Source: Siphonodentalium dalli
Taxonomy: Eukaryota; Mollusca; Scaphopoda; Gadilida; Siphonodentaliidae
Assembly: GCA_032622095.1 (NCBI GenBank)
Contig: CP136069.1
Span: forward strand, 52,870,760 to 52,934,759
Reading direction: 5' to 3'
Length of the DNA stretch: 64,000 nt
The translations under genes were made by a program, and so were the position numbers. Positions 1 to 12,187 of the stretch are shown here, piece after piece. Each line of letters begins with the position of its first letter. Position 1 is the stretch's first letter. The notes under the pieces were generated by a model. That model was not told the origin of the DNA. It worked only from the letters and a program-made list of their open reading frames with translations, and ran no database searches.

Positions 1-454
1 GAACAGACTTAAAACAAGACCCTAAATTTCTAATATGTGTTAACATCTCTATTTGGGCCAAAGAGATTGTCATTAGAAACACTGACGATATTTTCAATTA
101 TCCACATATACAATGCGACAGTCTGGCACTGCGGAATGCCCACGGTGAAGGCAATGATAAATCTGAAATAAATTCCATGCACTAACAAGCGTAACCACGA
201 TAAATGCGATTTCGCACCATGTAAGGCTGTATACCTGTGGCGAAGGAATCAAAGGTTTAGTTCCCGGTGGCAATAAGTCTTACCACATCACAGCTGACGG
301 GAAGACAATTTAACCCAAAGGTCACGGCATAATTTAACGATTCCGCTGATAATTACTTTTTTTACTTGTCACTTGTACAATGTATGTGAAAGAAAGTGCC
401 AAAATCGAAGAAACAATATCAAGGATTCGCAGCACAAAAGTCAGGGTTCGCGAT

Positions 455-1505
455 GATACTTGCCAAAATTGCTAATGGAAAAAATAATTCACATTTGGCA
501 AAAAATATTTTCATTTGGCAAGTCACTTTTTAATTCCTCACGAAAGTTGAACAATATTGGTAAATCAATACCATTAATTTCAGGAAACTCTTACAACATC
601 ATTGTATTAGTGGTGTTTTATAAGGCTTAGGAAAAGATAACCCTCTTCTGTCATTGTATTATTCGGTGATTGGCTTATTGTTGTATGGTAAACCACAATA
701 GAGATGCGAGCAGTGTCCGCGCTGGACCGAAATTTACTTTTGCCAAATAATTTGCCCAATGAAAATATTTTTTGCCAAATTATATTAGCATTTGCCAAAT
801 GCTATCCTTGATAGTATCATTTTCTGAAACCTTAATTTTTATGTTTTGACACACGCGTATTGAATGACTTTTGATATCGACAGAAAAGCAGTTAATAATG
901 AATCATACTCGCATCTCTAGGGCGGCCTATCACCGAACAATACAACAGTGGGAGGATTGCTTCATCAGAAGGGCACACCAGGTGAGGATTAGCTGTGTAA
1001 ACAACAACCACCACACTAAATACTAGTAATCCCTCCAACCATCAGTACTAATGCTATGAGATTAACTGCTTGTTAATAGATGTGTTAACTTCCCTTAAAC
1101 CTTATAAAACACACTAATATAATTATGTTTTAAGAGTTTCCTGAAATGAATGGTACTGATTGGCGAATATTTTTTCAAATTGCTTGAGGAATTAAAAAGT
1201 GACTTGCCATCACTTTTGCCAAATGAAAATATGTTTTGCCAAATGTGAATTATTTTTGCCATTGGCAATTTTCGCAAGTGGCAGCGCGAACCCTGGATGC
1301 GAGTATAATTAATTATTAACTAACTGCTTTTCGATCGATAACAAAAGTCGTTCAAACCGCGAATGTCGAAACATAAGACTTAAGGTTGCAAAAAATGATA
1401 CTATCGGGGATAGGATTTGGCAAATGCTAAAATAATTTGGCACAAAATATTTTCATTTGGCAAATTATTTGGGAAAAGTAAATTTCGGTTCAGCGCGGAA
1501 CCTGA
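455..1505. repeat. Crossed inverted-repeat block (order A, B, A', B')
   Basis: Segment A (about 460-625) is the reverse complement of A' (about 1095-1290). Segment B (about 715-925) is the reverse complement of B' (about 1290-1500). The pairs interlock instead of nesting. All four segments contain the short motif ATTTGGCAA in AT-rich context, which creates look-alike 60-63 residue open frames. The same block recurs in copy B at about 8573-9625. It looks like a rearranged non-autonomous foldback element; no protein is encoded. Confidence 0.8.
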
Positions 1506-1911
1506 CAGAAGTGATCAGGGGAAACATATCATATAAGATGAATATCTATCGGGTGAATCTCGGGAACATACATGTATTAACACCAGTGTGATGATACCAA
1601 ATAGAGGGCATCAAATCTTTCGTACGCCATAGTGTAATTAAAACCACCAACATCGGACTAAAATATAGACTCAAATTTAATATTTTATATTATTTTAGCT
1701 CTGACATATAGCCCTTCTAAGCGACTAAATATTCAAGACTCAACTTACTCCCAGTAATTCCTTGCATTTATCACGTTCTAATGATTAAAATAGGACAATA
1801 AATAAACTGAACACCTATACAATCGGACTGAGCATATCCCATAAGAACTTAAACCGAAACATTGGCAATTTATAAGCGTTCATCGTTCAGATAATAAGTG
1901 AAACGAACGCT

Positions 1912-1952
1912 CTTTAATTTTTACCATATCACTCAGAAACGCTCTTTATTGT
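1912..1952 (+). repeat. AACGCTCTTTAT motif pair
   Basis: Two occurrences of AACGCTCTTTAT (the first ends TTTAA) lie 23 bases apart. The same 12-mer recurs inside the TTAA-flanked MITE (near 2416 and 2458), in copy B, near 55257, and in reverse complement in the 61.7-62.2 kb tandem repeat. Function unknown. Confidence 0.6.
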
Positions 1953-2168
1953 TGTATGATGTTTTCTCGAAGATGATCACCCCGATAAGGATGCGAAAGA
2001 CCCAAATATTTAGTATATAATTATTCGTGAACGGTTTGTTGATGACATATTTGGTGATCCCCGGAATGTGATAAAATTGTGTGCACGTTAAGAATGTGGT
2101 TTAAACGATGTTTATTCTGCCCTCAATAAAGACATGTTATCATCAAACAAGACATTGAACAGTGTGAT

Positions 2169-2696
2169 TTAAAGGCACGGGCGGCGTTCGTTGCAGAAAT
2201 ATTCACATTTGTTCAAATCGCCATCAACAGAAGGAATATTAAACTATATATTATAGTTTTGTTCATATGCCTAACATAATCAGCGCGTAAATAGTATATT
2301 GTCGTCAAGACGTACGATGGTGTACCTAAACAAGAGCCTGCTCGTGTTACAGAAGTTGCGCTTCTGTTACATAACACAGCGCAATTCCATTGGTTAATCA
2401 CACAAACATGATATAAACGCTCTTTATGATTTCCGTATCAGGATAACAGTAACAAATAACGCTCTTTATGTTACCATATCCGGATCTTAGCAAACGCCAG
2501 AAAACGTAATTTTTTTTGCTTTTGTTTACATAACAAAGGGGGAAAAATGACAATAACATACTGTTTATGCCATATTTCTGATTTATATAAGAACAACGTA
2601 TGTCTATATTTTACTATTCTTTCTGTTTATGGTGGGTTTTGACGGCGTTGAATATTTTAACAGCATACCCACCGCCAACACCGCCCGTATCTTTAA
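2169..2696. mobile_element. TTAA-flanked TIR MITE, copy 1
   Basis: The element is flanked by TTAA on both sides and has inverted ends reading AAGGCACGGGCGGCGTT on the left and, as reverse complement, AAGATACGGGCGGTGTT on the right. A TTAA target is characteristic of piggyBac-type transposition, so a non-autonomous piggyBac-like element is the likely identity. It contains two AACGCTCTTTAT motifs and no plausible transposase frame. Copies lie at 10286-10813 (inside the long duplication) and 54970-55493 (independent insertion). Confidence 0.75.
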
Positions 2697-3046
2697 ATAA
2701 TTATATGACAATTTAGATTAGAAGAGGGTGAAGTTGATCTCCTCAGAGAAGAAAAACACGCCGTGTGTAATGTAGAATGAGCGTATGGTAATAGGCCGAG
2801 TTAAAGAGAACAGGTTGCGGGGAAATTAATATGGCAACAAAACACAAAGAATAACATAATTATTATGAATCGGTTGAGGCGGAAGAGAAAGAAAGAGTGA
2901 GACAGAGAGTGAGTTACCACTGCTGTGTGTTTATAAACAGTCTCAAACATATCGTTCTTTATTTTGTCTTCAAAATAATGGCACGATTGGCATTTAACAG
3001 AAATCTAACGGAAATCCAATGACTCCGGTAACTATGACTACAGTTT

Positions 3047-4059
3047 TAGTCCGAGAGCCCATAAGGTTTTATTGTCGTCACTCTGACCAAAAGACCCACT
3101 CTGCTCATTTTGTGGCAAATTATATGTAGTTTACGGAAACCAATTTCTTGCGAGCGGGAAACGCGGCGTTTGGGAGATATTTAACATAGAATGATGCCTG
3201 GTGAGAGCGAAAAATGTTACTTAATTGTTGGGGGGAGGGTTAGTAATTTCGAATGTATGCATCATATGTGATGTCAACTAAAACGTTATATATACCATTT
3301 TGTCGGCATTAAGTCATTCTATCTAGTGAATAAACACATAATTAGAATTTCAGCCACTGACCTCGAGTACGAGAGGTCAAAGGTAAAATATATTTTGAAA
3401 CGCCATTTTCTTTTAAATGTCAAATTGGAAAGTTAGCTTAAGAAATTTTATAATCATCTGTTGGAATCCGTTCTAGTATAATTTTGAACTTTACTGTATA
3501 CCAGATTCGGATATGTGGAAAGAAAATTAACACAGCCGTAATTACAACCATTCAAGATGTCAGCCAAATTGTGTGCCGAAATAGCCAAAAACAGTAAAAA
3601 TTAATAAGGTCTCTTTGATCGCCGCGTTATAGTAAAGATGATGTCACATGCGGTCATGTTGTCATGTTCGATACGTTATGGTAATATACAACCCTTACAA
3701 ATCAGCCAAAAATCCGACACAAAAATCCAATATGGCGGCCAAGATGTGAAAATTTGCTTTATTTTGACATTTCACCACCTTTCGTTTATCTCTGTTGGAA
3801 AATGTTGGTTCCTTGACGCGATTTTATACATTTATCGTATTGAAGAATCATTGGCGAACACATGGGGATACTAATATACATTCCTGGCTGGAAATGTTTG
3901 TCCGATATCACGTTTTCTCAAATGCCGGTATAATCCGGCCAAAGCCAAAACGACGCTAATAACGAAATGACTATTTCGAATCAATGAATGTTATTGCTAT
4001 CACAACAAAACCCACGCGTATATATGTGCAGGAGATACTCGAGCTAGGATTCCTCTTAT
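3047..4059 (+). mobile_element. Truncated left end of the 3.7-kb foldback element
   Basis: The ~163-bp terminal inverted repeat beginning AGTCCGAGAGCCCATAAGG and the following ~850 bases match the left end of the complete element at 11165-14905. The element is cut at about 4059. The missing 3' part shows either that the duplication ended inside the element or that this copy was later deleted. Confidence 0.8.
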
Positions 4060-4330
4060 TCCTCACTGTGGTGGTGTTATCCCATTAAATATTGAACTCG
4101 AACGATATAGAAGGGAAGACTCTGATGGACAGTTTTGTAATGTGTGGGATGCTCGCGAAGTGGAAGAAGAAAAAAAGTTTGTTAAACTGCTCTGCCTGAA
4201 AATACGTCATATAGAGTTATTAGACAATACCGACCCTTGGTATTTTGTTCTATATGTGGCCAATAATGGCTAAGACACTACACTTGTGTTGTCTTACCAG
4301 GTAATAAACGAACCAACGTTCGATTATTCA
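4060..4330 (+). pseudogene. Non-LTR retrotransposon C-terminal remnant
   Basis: Reading from about 4071, the frame gives a short peptide with IPLNIELERYRREDSDGQFC followed by a VEEEKKF segment. This aligns by eye with the end of LINE ORF2 proteins, where a PLRIE.GRY stretch precedes a Cys-rich C..C...VEDE.HFL..C domain. The same domain is better preserved at 34311-34667. Here the second Cys is Trp and the His is Lys, so the zinc-binding site is destroyed. A stop follows at about 4272 and a short tail with ATAAACGAACC resembles a LINE 3' end. It begins exactly where duplication copy A stops. Confidence 0.5.
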
Positions 4331-5039
4331 ACACAGACAATTAGGTGCGAGTTGAGCAGACGCTCGAATTATGCCGGTTGATTGCTTAATAATTCAATAC
4401 AATCGCAACTTTGTGAAATTATTGCAATTTACATTCTTCTAGGGGAAATGAGGGGGTGAGTCTTAATCAGTTCTAATGAGACTTGCGAAAAACCTGTTCA
4501 AAAAGAATAATTCGGTATTCCAACAATGTTCCTTTAATGAGAAGGTCAATTGACCAATCTCCACAGCAAAAGTTACAGAGTTGCAAATATTTCTGGGCGT
4601 GATTTAGTGCCCGTACAATTAAGTGCTGAGGCCTAAGCAGAATGTGGTCACTAGAGGGTGAATTTAGCGATGCTAGCCCGCTGTGCATAACTAAATTCAC
4701 CCCTTTGGTTTTGGGGACCTCATTCTGCAAATGGCAGACGCACTATTTCAAGTTTTGCCAACCAATCGCAGTGCATGCTAATATAGCTCACTGTGTGCTT
4801 AGGAAATGAAAGAAATAAAAATGACGATTGTCTTTCGTCATATACATGTATGTAGAATGTTAAGATATTTAAAACACTGCAATGGGCTAGAACAAAACAA
4901 CATCTGAATACAGGCCTTGGTGTGTGTATATATAACACAGACATTCTAAACAACGGATGTTTTCAAATAACGGAATCATATATTAATGTTATGTTGTTAT
5001 ATCCATCGGCACCATATGCGAGTCCGAACATATTATCGA
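4331..5039. other. No gene recognised
   Basis: AT-rich sequence with only short chance frames on both strands. No domain, splice-bounded exon or clear repeat was recognised. Confidence 0.5.
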
Positions 5040-5165
5040 TTAGTTTAACATATTTATTTGTCTGATTTCAATAACACATATAGGAAATGATACATACATT
5101 TTTATATAGACAATGGGATTGGAGGACAAGTGCTGACTCACTTATGAGTACCTCCTCTCCCATTA
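5040..5165 (+). repeat. Dispersed repeat, inverted partner at 32.94-33.08 kb
   Basis: The segment running from GTTTAACATATTTATTTGTC through GGACAAGTGCTGACTCACTTATG is found in reverse complement at about 32945-33080. This suggests an uncharacterised interspersed repeat of roughly 130 bp. Confidence 0.7.
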
Positions 5166-5587
5166 TCGATAGTTTGTACAGCAAGGCGTTGATGGAAGAG
5201 AAAGCCCCCATATATAGGGTAACCATTGTATGGAATTCCCATCTAAAGAGTCATTAAAAAATGTCCTTGAATCTAGTCCTTGTTCGCCGGTATTGACTCA
5301 CGTGAACAGCTTAATAACTGGTTGAACATAAACATGCACGTTGAAAATTAACTTATTGTGATAATAACTGAAAATCATTTCCTTCTTCCTAATCATTTCA
5401 GCCCGCCATTACTCCTCCTCCAATGGTATTAGTACTACTTTGGCATCAGTCCCATATTCGCAGTCACTACCAGCACGTATGCATCCTCGATGTGACTCTA
5501 TATTGCTCCTTCATAGTTACCATATGTAGAGGATCTCCAACGAGTTGAGTCTTAACCCTTTACCCAACAGAAGGGCCCTGTGCCAGG
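5166..5587. other. No gene recognised
   Basis: No plausible coding exon is visible. The segment just before the 5588 hairpin (TTAACCCTTTACCCAACAG) resembles the lead-in of the related hairpins at 31.5 and 32.1 kb. Confidence 0.4.
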
Positions 5588-5644
5588 GCATTCTCTTATA
5601 TATGCGAGTCGACCATAGGTCGCCTCGCATATATAAGAGAATGC
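5588..5644. repeat. Perfect hairpin: 21-base arms, 15-base loop
   Basis: GCATTCTCTTATATATGCGAG is followed 15 bases later by its exact reverse complement. A one-arm relative lies at about 5733-5760, and further relatives at 31511-31578 and 32112-32210. It is part of a small hairpin-forming interspersed family. Confidence 0.85.
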
Positions 5645-5762
5645 ATTGGCTTAACACATTAAAAATTATAAAATTGTTAAAGAATGTAAGAAAAAATGGT
5701 AAAAAGTGTTAAAAACAGATTTTTTTTTAGGGCAATGCATTCTCTTATATATGAGAGGCGAC

Positions 5763-5975
5763 GTGATGTACCTATTGTATTGCCATGGGTGTGATGTACC
5801 TATTGTATTGCCATGGGTGTGATGTACCTATTGTATTGCCATGGGTGAGATGTACTGATTTTATAGCCATGGGTGAGATGTACCTATTGTATTGCCATGG
5901 GTGAGATGTACCTATTGTATTGCCATGAGTGAGATGTACCTATTGTATGGCCATGGGTGTGATGTGCCTGCCATT
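5763..5975 (+). repeat. 28-bp minisatellite, about 7 units
   Basis: The unit is GTGATGTACCTATTGTATTG followed by CCATGGGT and repeats exactly every 28 bases at 5763, 5791, 5819, 5847, 5875, 5903 and 5931, with a degenerate start at 5959. The third position alternates GTG/GAG. Confidence 0.95.
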
Positions 5976-6141
5976 ACACGCTATAACATGTTTCCTCAGT
6001 TCTGGTTTCTGAGATGCCCCGAGAAGAGTCACGCATGTATATCATGGTTATGTTTGTATTAGCATTATTCTTCAAACAGGGATGAACTGGGATGAACAGT
6101 TGTATTTCCACATGTTTTGATAAACAATTTGATTCCAGCTA

Positions 6142-6280
6142 TACAGTAATGCCCTAATTAAACGACTCCATAACCACAGCAGAATAATGGGTAATTTTTC
6201 AGTATTTAGTCGGAAATTAAAATTAAATTACCCATTATTCTGCTGTGGCTATGGAGTCCATTAATTAGGGCATTACTGTA
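6142..6280. mobile_element. TA-flanked palindromic MITE (mariner-like ends)
   Basis: The 139-bp unit has ~55-base inverted arms beginning TACAGTAATGCCCTAATTAA and ending with the complement GGGCATTACTGTA. TA lies at both borders, as in Tc1/mariner target duplications. The loop is short and AT-rich, with no coding capacity. Confidence 0.85.
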
Positions 6281-7290
6281 TTTCACATAGCAAATATCAA
6301 AATATCAAATAATCTGAAATTTGTTGTACCGGTACCATGTATTCTGTAGAACACTCAAATGTGATTATGTGACTAGATCGTGCGACTATATATTATGAAA
6401 ATGAATGTTAATAAAAACCTTGGCACTCTGCTAATATATCCCTAGAAATGTGATTATGTTATTACACTCCTATGTGCGATTTACATTGAAAACGCCGTTA
6501 ATTAAAAATGGTAATGTCACTAGTGAATTATGTCATTTCTCATTACGTCATTGACGTTACGTCGCTTACTGATCCTGACTGAAATTTCAGTGGTTAATAT
6601 TTCTCTACATCGCGACTTTAATTACTTAATTGTGTGTGTCTTAATCATATTTGGCGAACCAAATTGATGCAGGAGTGTAATAAATAGAGTAATCAATTAG
6701 ATCCGATAATTACGTTAAATAATTCACTCGAGGTGAGAGACGTTTAGGCTGGTAGCCACTGCCTGAAGTAATAGGCTTCGTAATAATTGGGAATAATATG
6801 GATGGATAGCCTAATTTCACTTCTTTTTTGCTCACGATATCAGTGACAATAAAATCTTCGTTACTGTGATTAACATTACAAGCTGATCCACATTAACATG
6901 GAAAACAATGTGAAATTGTTCAAGCTGGCCCGGCTGGCCTTCAATTTATTTGTTAAGATTTTATGTTTTACGTTGTCAAAAGTCTATTTTATTCCATTAT
7001 TTATTATATCTTTATTTCCATGTCACATATGGTCAAGTGTGCTTTCATTTTATTGCTTATTTTCAGCTGAGTTCTGCATAGTTATTCTTATTTTGTTGTA
7101 TCAGTAGATGGAATCCTGATTAAATTTTATTTTTCCAATAGCGCAGGGTCTAGTTCTATCAAGTTGAATTTGGGTTATTGTTGGCCATTGTGCAACTGAT
7201 CCAACTTCTGATAACCTCTATATGTAGTATAGCATTAGTATTAACTATATATGACCTGTTTCTGTTCAAAACACATCAAAATAAGACTCA
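6281..7290. other. No gene recognised
   Basis: AT-rich. The frame at 6898-7107 is a run of hydrophobic residues from T-rich DNA, with no supporting splice sites or family resemblance. No clear repeat was found. Confidence 0.5.
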
Positions 7291-7312
7291 ATAGCAGGAA
7301 TGGAAAACATTT

Positions 7313-8062
7313 TTGGCATATGGAAAATACTGTTTTTTTGGACCCAAGAGACACCCACCCACCCCATCATACGTGCCTGGAATTTTTTTTCGACCCCCCC
7401 CCCTGATCTCTGTGGCAAATATGTGTCTGAGGTATATATATAGGCCTGCTAAAGCACGGGAGACTAAAGCTAGACCAAATCTTCTCGATCCACAACAGCT
7501 TGGCATATCGGTTGGGATGATGCCATTTTGGACCGAGTTCCGATCCGTTGATCTTCTATAACGGACTTTCATTCTAAAGACGTACTATATGTACACGCAA
7601 ACCCCTGATTGTGATTAATTATATGACATGTCTGTGATTGGTCTGTATTAACATGATATGTTATATATCAATCTGTCAAAATGATATATAATTTACCATG
7701 ATAGCAAAAGGTTAAGTGATGATACGATCGTTTAATGTATTGTTTACATGCATGTTCTGATAGCGCGACAAATCGAAATTCTCTGGAAAACAAGGCTTTG
7801 TTTACTTATTAACCTGGTTGCTTTGACATTTAACGGACCTCTGATATATGCATCTTTGATATCATCATGCTTGGTAAAGGCTGATCTCTATGTCCACATC
7901 CGAAAGGCATCCATTTGACTTGATCAGAAGACACACACGCATGATAACGCACGCCCACGAATTAAAGTCCGTTATAGAAGAGTAACGGGATGGGACTCGG
8001 TCCAAAACAGCATCAACCCAACCGCCGATATCCCAACCTCTTGGTCTAACTAAAGCCAGAAA
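7313..8062. repeat. Inverted repeat with arms at 7495-7572 and 7962-8040
   Basis: The segment around AAGTCCGTTATAGAAGA with GGACTCGGTCCAAAA (plus strand from 7964) is present in reverse complement at about 7495-7572. The two arms point towards each other across ~390 bp of AT-rich sequence. The left arm is preceded by a poly-C tract and a T-run (7370-7405). Antiparallel frames of 82 and 94 residues here are reciprocal shadows of repeat DNA. Confidence 0.7.
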
Positions 8063-8118
8063 TCAGACACCGTTTCGACAAGTCCCAGATTATTTCTATG
8101 GATTAACTGCTAACATTG

Positions 8119-11100
8119 GAACAGACTTAAAACAAGACCCTAAATTTCTAATATGTGTTAACATCTCTATTTGGGCCAAAGAGATTGTCATTAGCAACAC
8201 TGACGATATTTTCAATTATCCACATATACAATGCGACAGTCTGGCACTGCGGAATGCCCACGGTGAAGGCAATGATAAATCTGAAATAAATTCCATGCAC
8301 TAACAAGCGTAACCACGATAAATGCGATTTCGCACCATGTAAGGCTGTATACCTGTGGCGAAGGAATCAAAGGTTTAGTTCCCGGTGGCAATAAGTCTTA
8401 CCACATCACAGCTGACGGGAAGACAATTTAACCCAAAGGTCACGGCATAATTTAACGATTCCGCTGATAATTACTTTTTTTACTTGTCACTTGTACAATG
8501 TATGTGAAAGAAAGTGACAAAATCGAAGAAACAATATCAAGGATTCGCAGCACAAAAGTCAGGGTTCGCGATGATACTTGCCAAAATTGCTAATGGAAAA
8601 AATAATTCACATTTGGCAAAAAATATTTTCATTTGGCAAGTCACTTTTTAATTCCTCACGAAAGTTGAACAATATTGGTAAATCAATACCATTAATTTCA
8701 GGAAACTCTTACAACATCATTGTATTAGTGGTGTTTTATAAGGCTTAGGAAAAGATAACCCTCTTCTGTCATTGTATTATTCGGTGATTGGCTTATTGTT
8801 GTATGGTAAACCACAATAGAGATGCGAGCATTGTCCGCGCTGGACCGAAATTTACTTTTGCCAAATAATTTGCCCAATGAAAATATTTTTTGCCAAATTA
8901 TATTAGCATTTGCCAAATGCTATCCTTGATAGTATCATTTTCTGAAACCTTAATTTTTATGTTTTGACACACGCGTATTGAATGACTTTTGATATCGACA
9001 GAAAAGCAGTTAATAACGAATCATACTCGCATCTCTAGGGCGGCCAATCACTGAACAATACAACAGTAGGAGAATTGCTTCATCAGAAGGGCACACCAGG
9101 TGAGGATTAGCTGTGTAAACAACAACCACCACACTAAATACTAGTAATCCCTCCAACCATCAGTACTAATGCTATGAGATTAACTGCTTGTTAATAGATG
9201 TGTTAACTCCCCTTAAACCTTATAAAACACACTAATATAATTATGTTTTAAGAGTTTTCTGAAATGAATGGTACTGATTGGCGAATATTTTTTCAAATTG
9301 CTTGAGGAATTAAAAAGTGACTTGCCATCACTTTTGCCAAATGAAAATATTTTTGCCAAATGTGAATTATTTTTGCCATTGGCAAATTTCGCAAGTGGCA
9401 GCGCGAACCCTGGATGCGAGTATAATTAATTATTAACTAACTGCTTTTCGATCGATAACAAAAGTCGTTCAAACCGCGAATGTCGAAACATAAGACTTAA
9501 GGTTGCAAAAAATGATACTATCGGGGATAGGATTTGGCAAATGCTAAAATAATTTGGCAAAAAATATTTTCATTTGGCAAATTATTTGGGAAAAGTAAAT
9601 TTCGGTTCAGCGCGGAACCTGACAGAAGTGATCAGGGGAAACATATCATATAAGATGAATATTTATCGGGTGAATCTCGGGAACATACATGTATTAACAC
9701 CAGTGTGATGATACCAAATAGAGGGCATCAAATCTTTCGTACGCCATAGTGTAATTAAAACCACCAACATCGGACTAAAATATAGACTCAAATTTAATAT
9801 TTTATATTATTTTAGCTCTGACATATAGCCCTTCTAAGCGACTAAATATTCAAGACTCAACTTACTCCCAGTAATTCCTTGCATTTATCACGTTCTAATG
9901 ATTAAAATAGGACAATAAATAAACTGAACACCTATACAATCGGACTGAGCATATCCCATAAGAACTTAAACCGAAACATTGGCAATTTATAAGCGTTCAT
10001 CGTTCAGATAATAAGTGAAACGAACGCTCTTTAATGTTTACCATCTCACTCAGAAACGCTCTTTATTGTTGTATGATGTTTTCTCGAAGATGATCACCCC
10101 GATAAGGATGCGAAAGACCCAAATATTTAGTATATAATTATTCGTGAACGGTTTGTTGATGACATATTTGGTGATCCCCGGAATGTGATAAAATTGTGTG
10201 CACGTTAAGAATGTGGTTTAAACGATGTTTATTCTGCCCTCAATAAAGACATGTTATCATCAAACAAGACATTGAACAGTGTGATTTAAAGGCACGGGCG
10301 GCGTTCGTTGCAGAAATATTCATATTTGTTCAAATCGCCATCAACAGAAGGAATATTAAACTATATATTATAGTTTTGTTCATATGCCTAACATAATCAG
10401 CGCGTAAATAGTATATTGTCGTCAAGACGTACGATGATGTACCTAAACAAGAGCCTGCTCGTGTTACAGAAGTTGCGCTTCTGTTACATAACACAGCGCA
10501 ATTCCATTGGTTAATCACACAAACATGATATAAACGCTCTTTATGATTTCCGTATCAGGATAACAGTAACAAATAACGCTCTTTATGTTACCATATCCGG
10601 ATCTTAGCAAAAGCCAGAAAACGTAATTTTTTTTGCTTTTGTTTACATAACAAAGGGGGAAAAATGACAATAACATACTGTTTATGCCATATTTCTGATT
10701 TATATAAGAACAACGTATGTCTATATTTTACTATTCTTTCTGTTTATGGTGGGTTTTGACGGCGTTGAATATTTTAACAGCATACCCACCGCCAACACCG
10801 CCCGTATCTTTAAATAATTATATGACAATTTAGATTAGAAGAGGGTGAAGTTGATCTCCTCAGAGAAGAAAAACACGCCGTGTGTAATGTAGAATGAGCG
10901 TATGGTAATAGGCCGAGTTAAAGAGAACAGGTTGCGGGGAAATTAATATGGCAACAAAACACAAAGAATAACATAATTATTATGAATCGGTTGAGGCGGA
11001 AGAGAAAGAAAGAGTGAGACAGAGAGTGAGTTACCACTGCTGTGTGTTTATAAACAGTCTCAAACATATCGTTCTTTATTTTGTCTTCAAAATAATGGCA

Positions 11101-12187
11101 CGATTGGCATTTAACAGAAATCTAACGGAAATCCAATGACTCCGGTAACTATGACTACAGTTTTAGTCCGAGAGCCCATAAGGTTTTATTATCGTCACTC
11201 TGACCAAAAGACCCACTCTGCTCATTTTGTGGCAAATTATATGTAGTTTACGGAAACCAATTTCTTGCGAGTGGGAAACGCGGCGTTTGGGAGATATTTA
11301 ACATAGAATGATGCCTGGTGAGAGCGAAAAATGTTACTTAATTGTTGGGGGGAGGGTTAGTAATTTCGAATGTATGCATCATATGTGATGTCAACTAAAA
11401 CGTTATATATACCATTTTGTCGGCATTAAGTCATTCTATCTAGTGAATAAACACATAATTAGAATTTCAGCCACTGACCTCGAGTACGAGAGGTCAAAGG
11501 TAAAATATATTTTGAAACGCCATTTTCTTTTAAATGTCAAATTGGAAAGTTAGCTTAAGAAATTTTATAATCATCTGTTGGAATCCGTTCTAGTATAATT
11601 TTGAACTTTACTGTATACCAGATTCGGATATGTGGAAAGAAAATTAACACAGCCGTAATTACAACCATTCAAGATGTCAGCCAAATTGTGTGCCGAAATA
11701 GCCAAAAACAGTAAAAATTAATAAGGTCTCTTTGATCGCCGCGTTATAGTAAAGATGATGTCACATGCGGTCATGTTGTCATGTTCGATACGTTATGGTA
11801 ATATACAACCCTTACAAATCAGCCAAAAATCCGACACAAAAATCCAATATGGCGGCCAAGATGGCCGCCGAAATGTGAAAATTTGCTTTATTTTGACATT
11901 TCACCACCTTTCGTTTATCTCTGTTGGAAAATGTTGGTTCCTTGACGCGATTTTATACATTTATCGTATTGAAGAATCATTGGCGAACACATGGGATACT
12001 AATATACATTCCTGGCTGGAAATGTTTGTCCGATATCACGTTTTCTCAAATGCCGGTATAATCCGGCCAAAGCCAAAACGACGCTAATAACGAAATGACT
12101 ATTTCGAATCAATGAATGTTATTGCTATCACAACAAAACCCACGCGTATATATGTGCAGGAGATACTCGAGCTAGGATTCCTCTTAT
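8119..12187. repeat. Long direct duplication, copy B
   Basis: This is the near-identical partner of 1-4059, shifted by 8117-8129 bases. It carries the crossed inverted repeat (about 8573-9625), AACGCTCTTTAT motifs, the second TTAA MITE and the left arm of the foldback element. Unlike copy A it continues into that element. Very high similarity over non-coding sequence implies a recent event or an assembly artefact. Confidence 0.95.
10286..10813. mobile_element. TTAA-flanked TIR MITE, copy 2
   Basis: This is the duplicate of 2169-2696 carried within the long duplication. TTAA lies at both borders and the inverted GGGCGGCG-rich ends are intact. It is not an independent insertion. Confidence 0.75.

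Larger units (their letters stand above)
1..4059. repeat. Long direct duplication, copy A (window starts inside it)
   Basis: Bases 1-4059 recur almost unchanged at 8119-12187. Differences seen by eye are scattered single substitutions, a few 1-base indels and a 12-base gain in copy B within the GGCGGCCAAGATGG block near 11860. Copy A stops abruptly at about 4059, where a LINE-like fragment follows, whereas copy B continues into a foldback element. The left limit lies outside the window. No real gene is visible inside; the small open frames of about 60 residues come from AT-rich repeats. The copies could be a recent segmental duplication or an uncollapsed assembly haplotype. Confidence 0.95.

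Noticed and set aside
607-1277. 60-63 residue frames with IWQKIFSLGK-like sequence
   Set aside because: They arise from the repeated ATTTGGCAAAAAATATTTTC word in inverted orientations, not from a gene.
7288-7572. Opposed 94- and 82-residue frames
   Set aside because: The frames are mutual shadows over low-complexity and repeat sequence.
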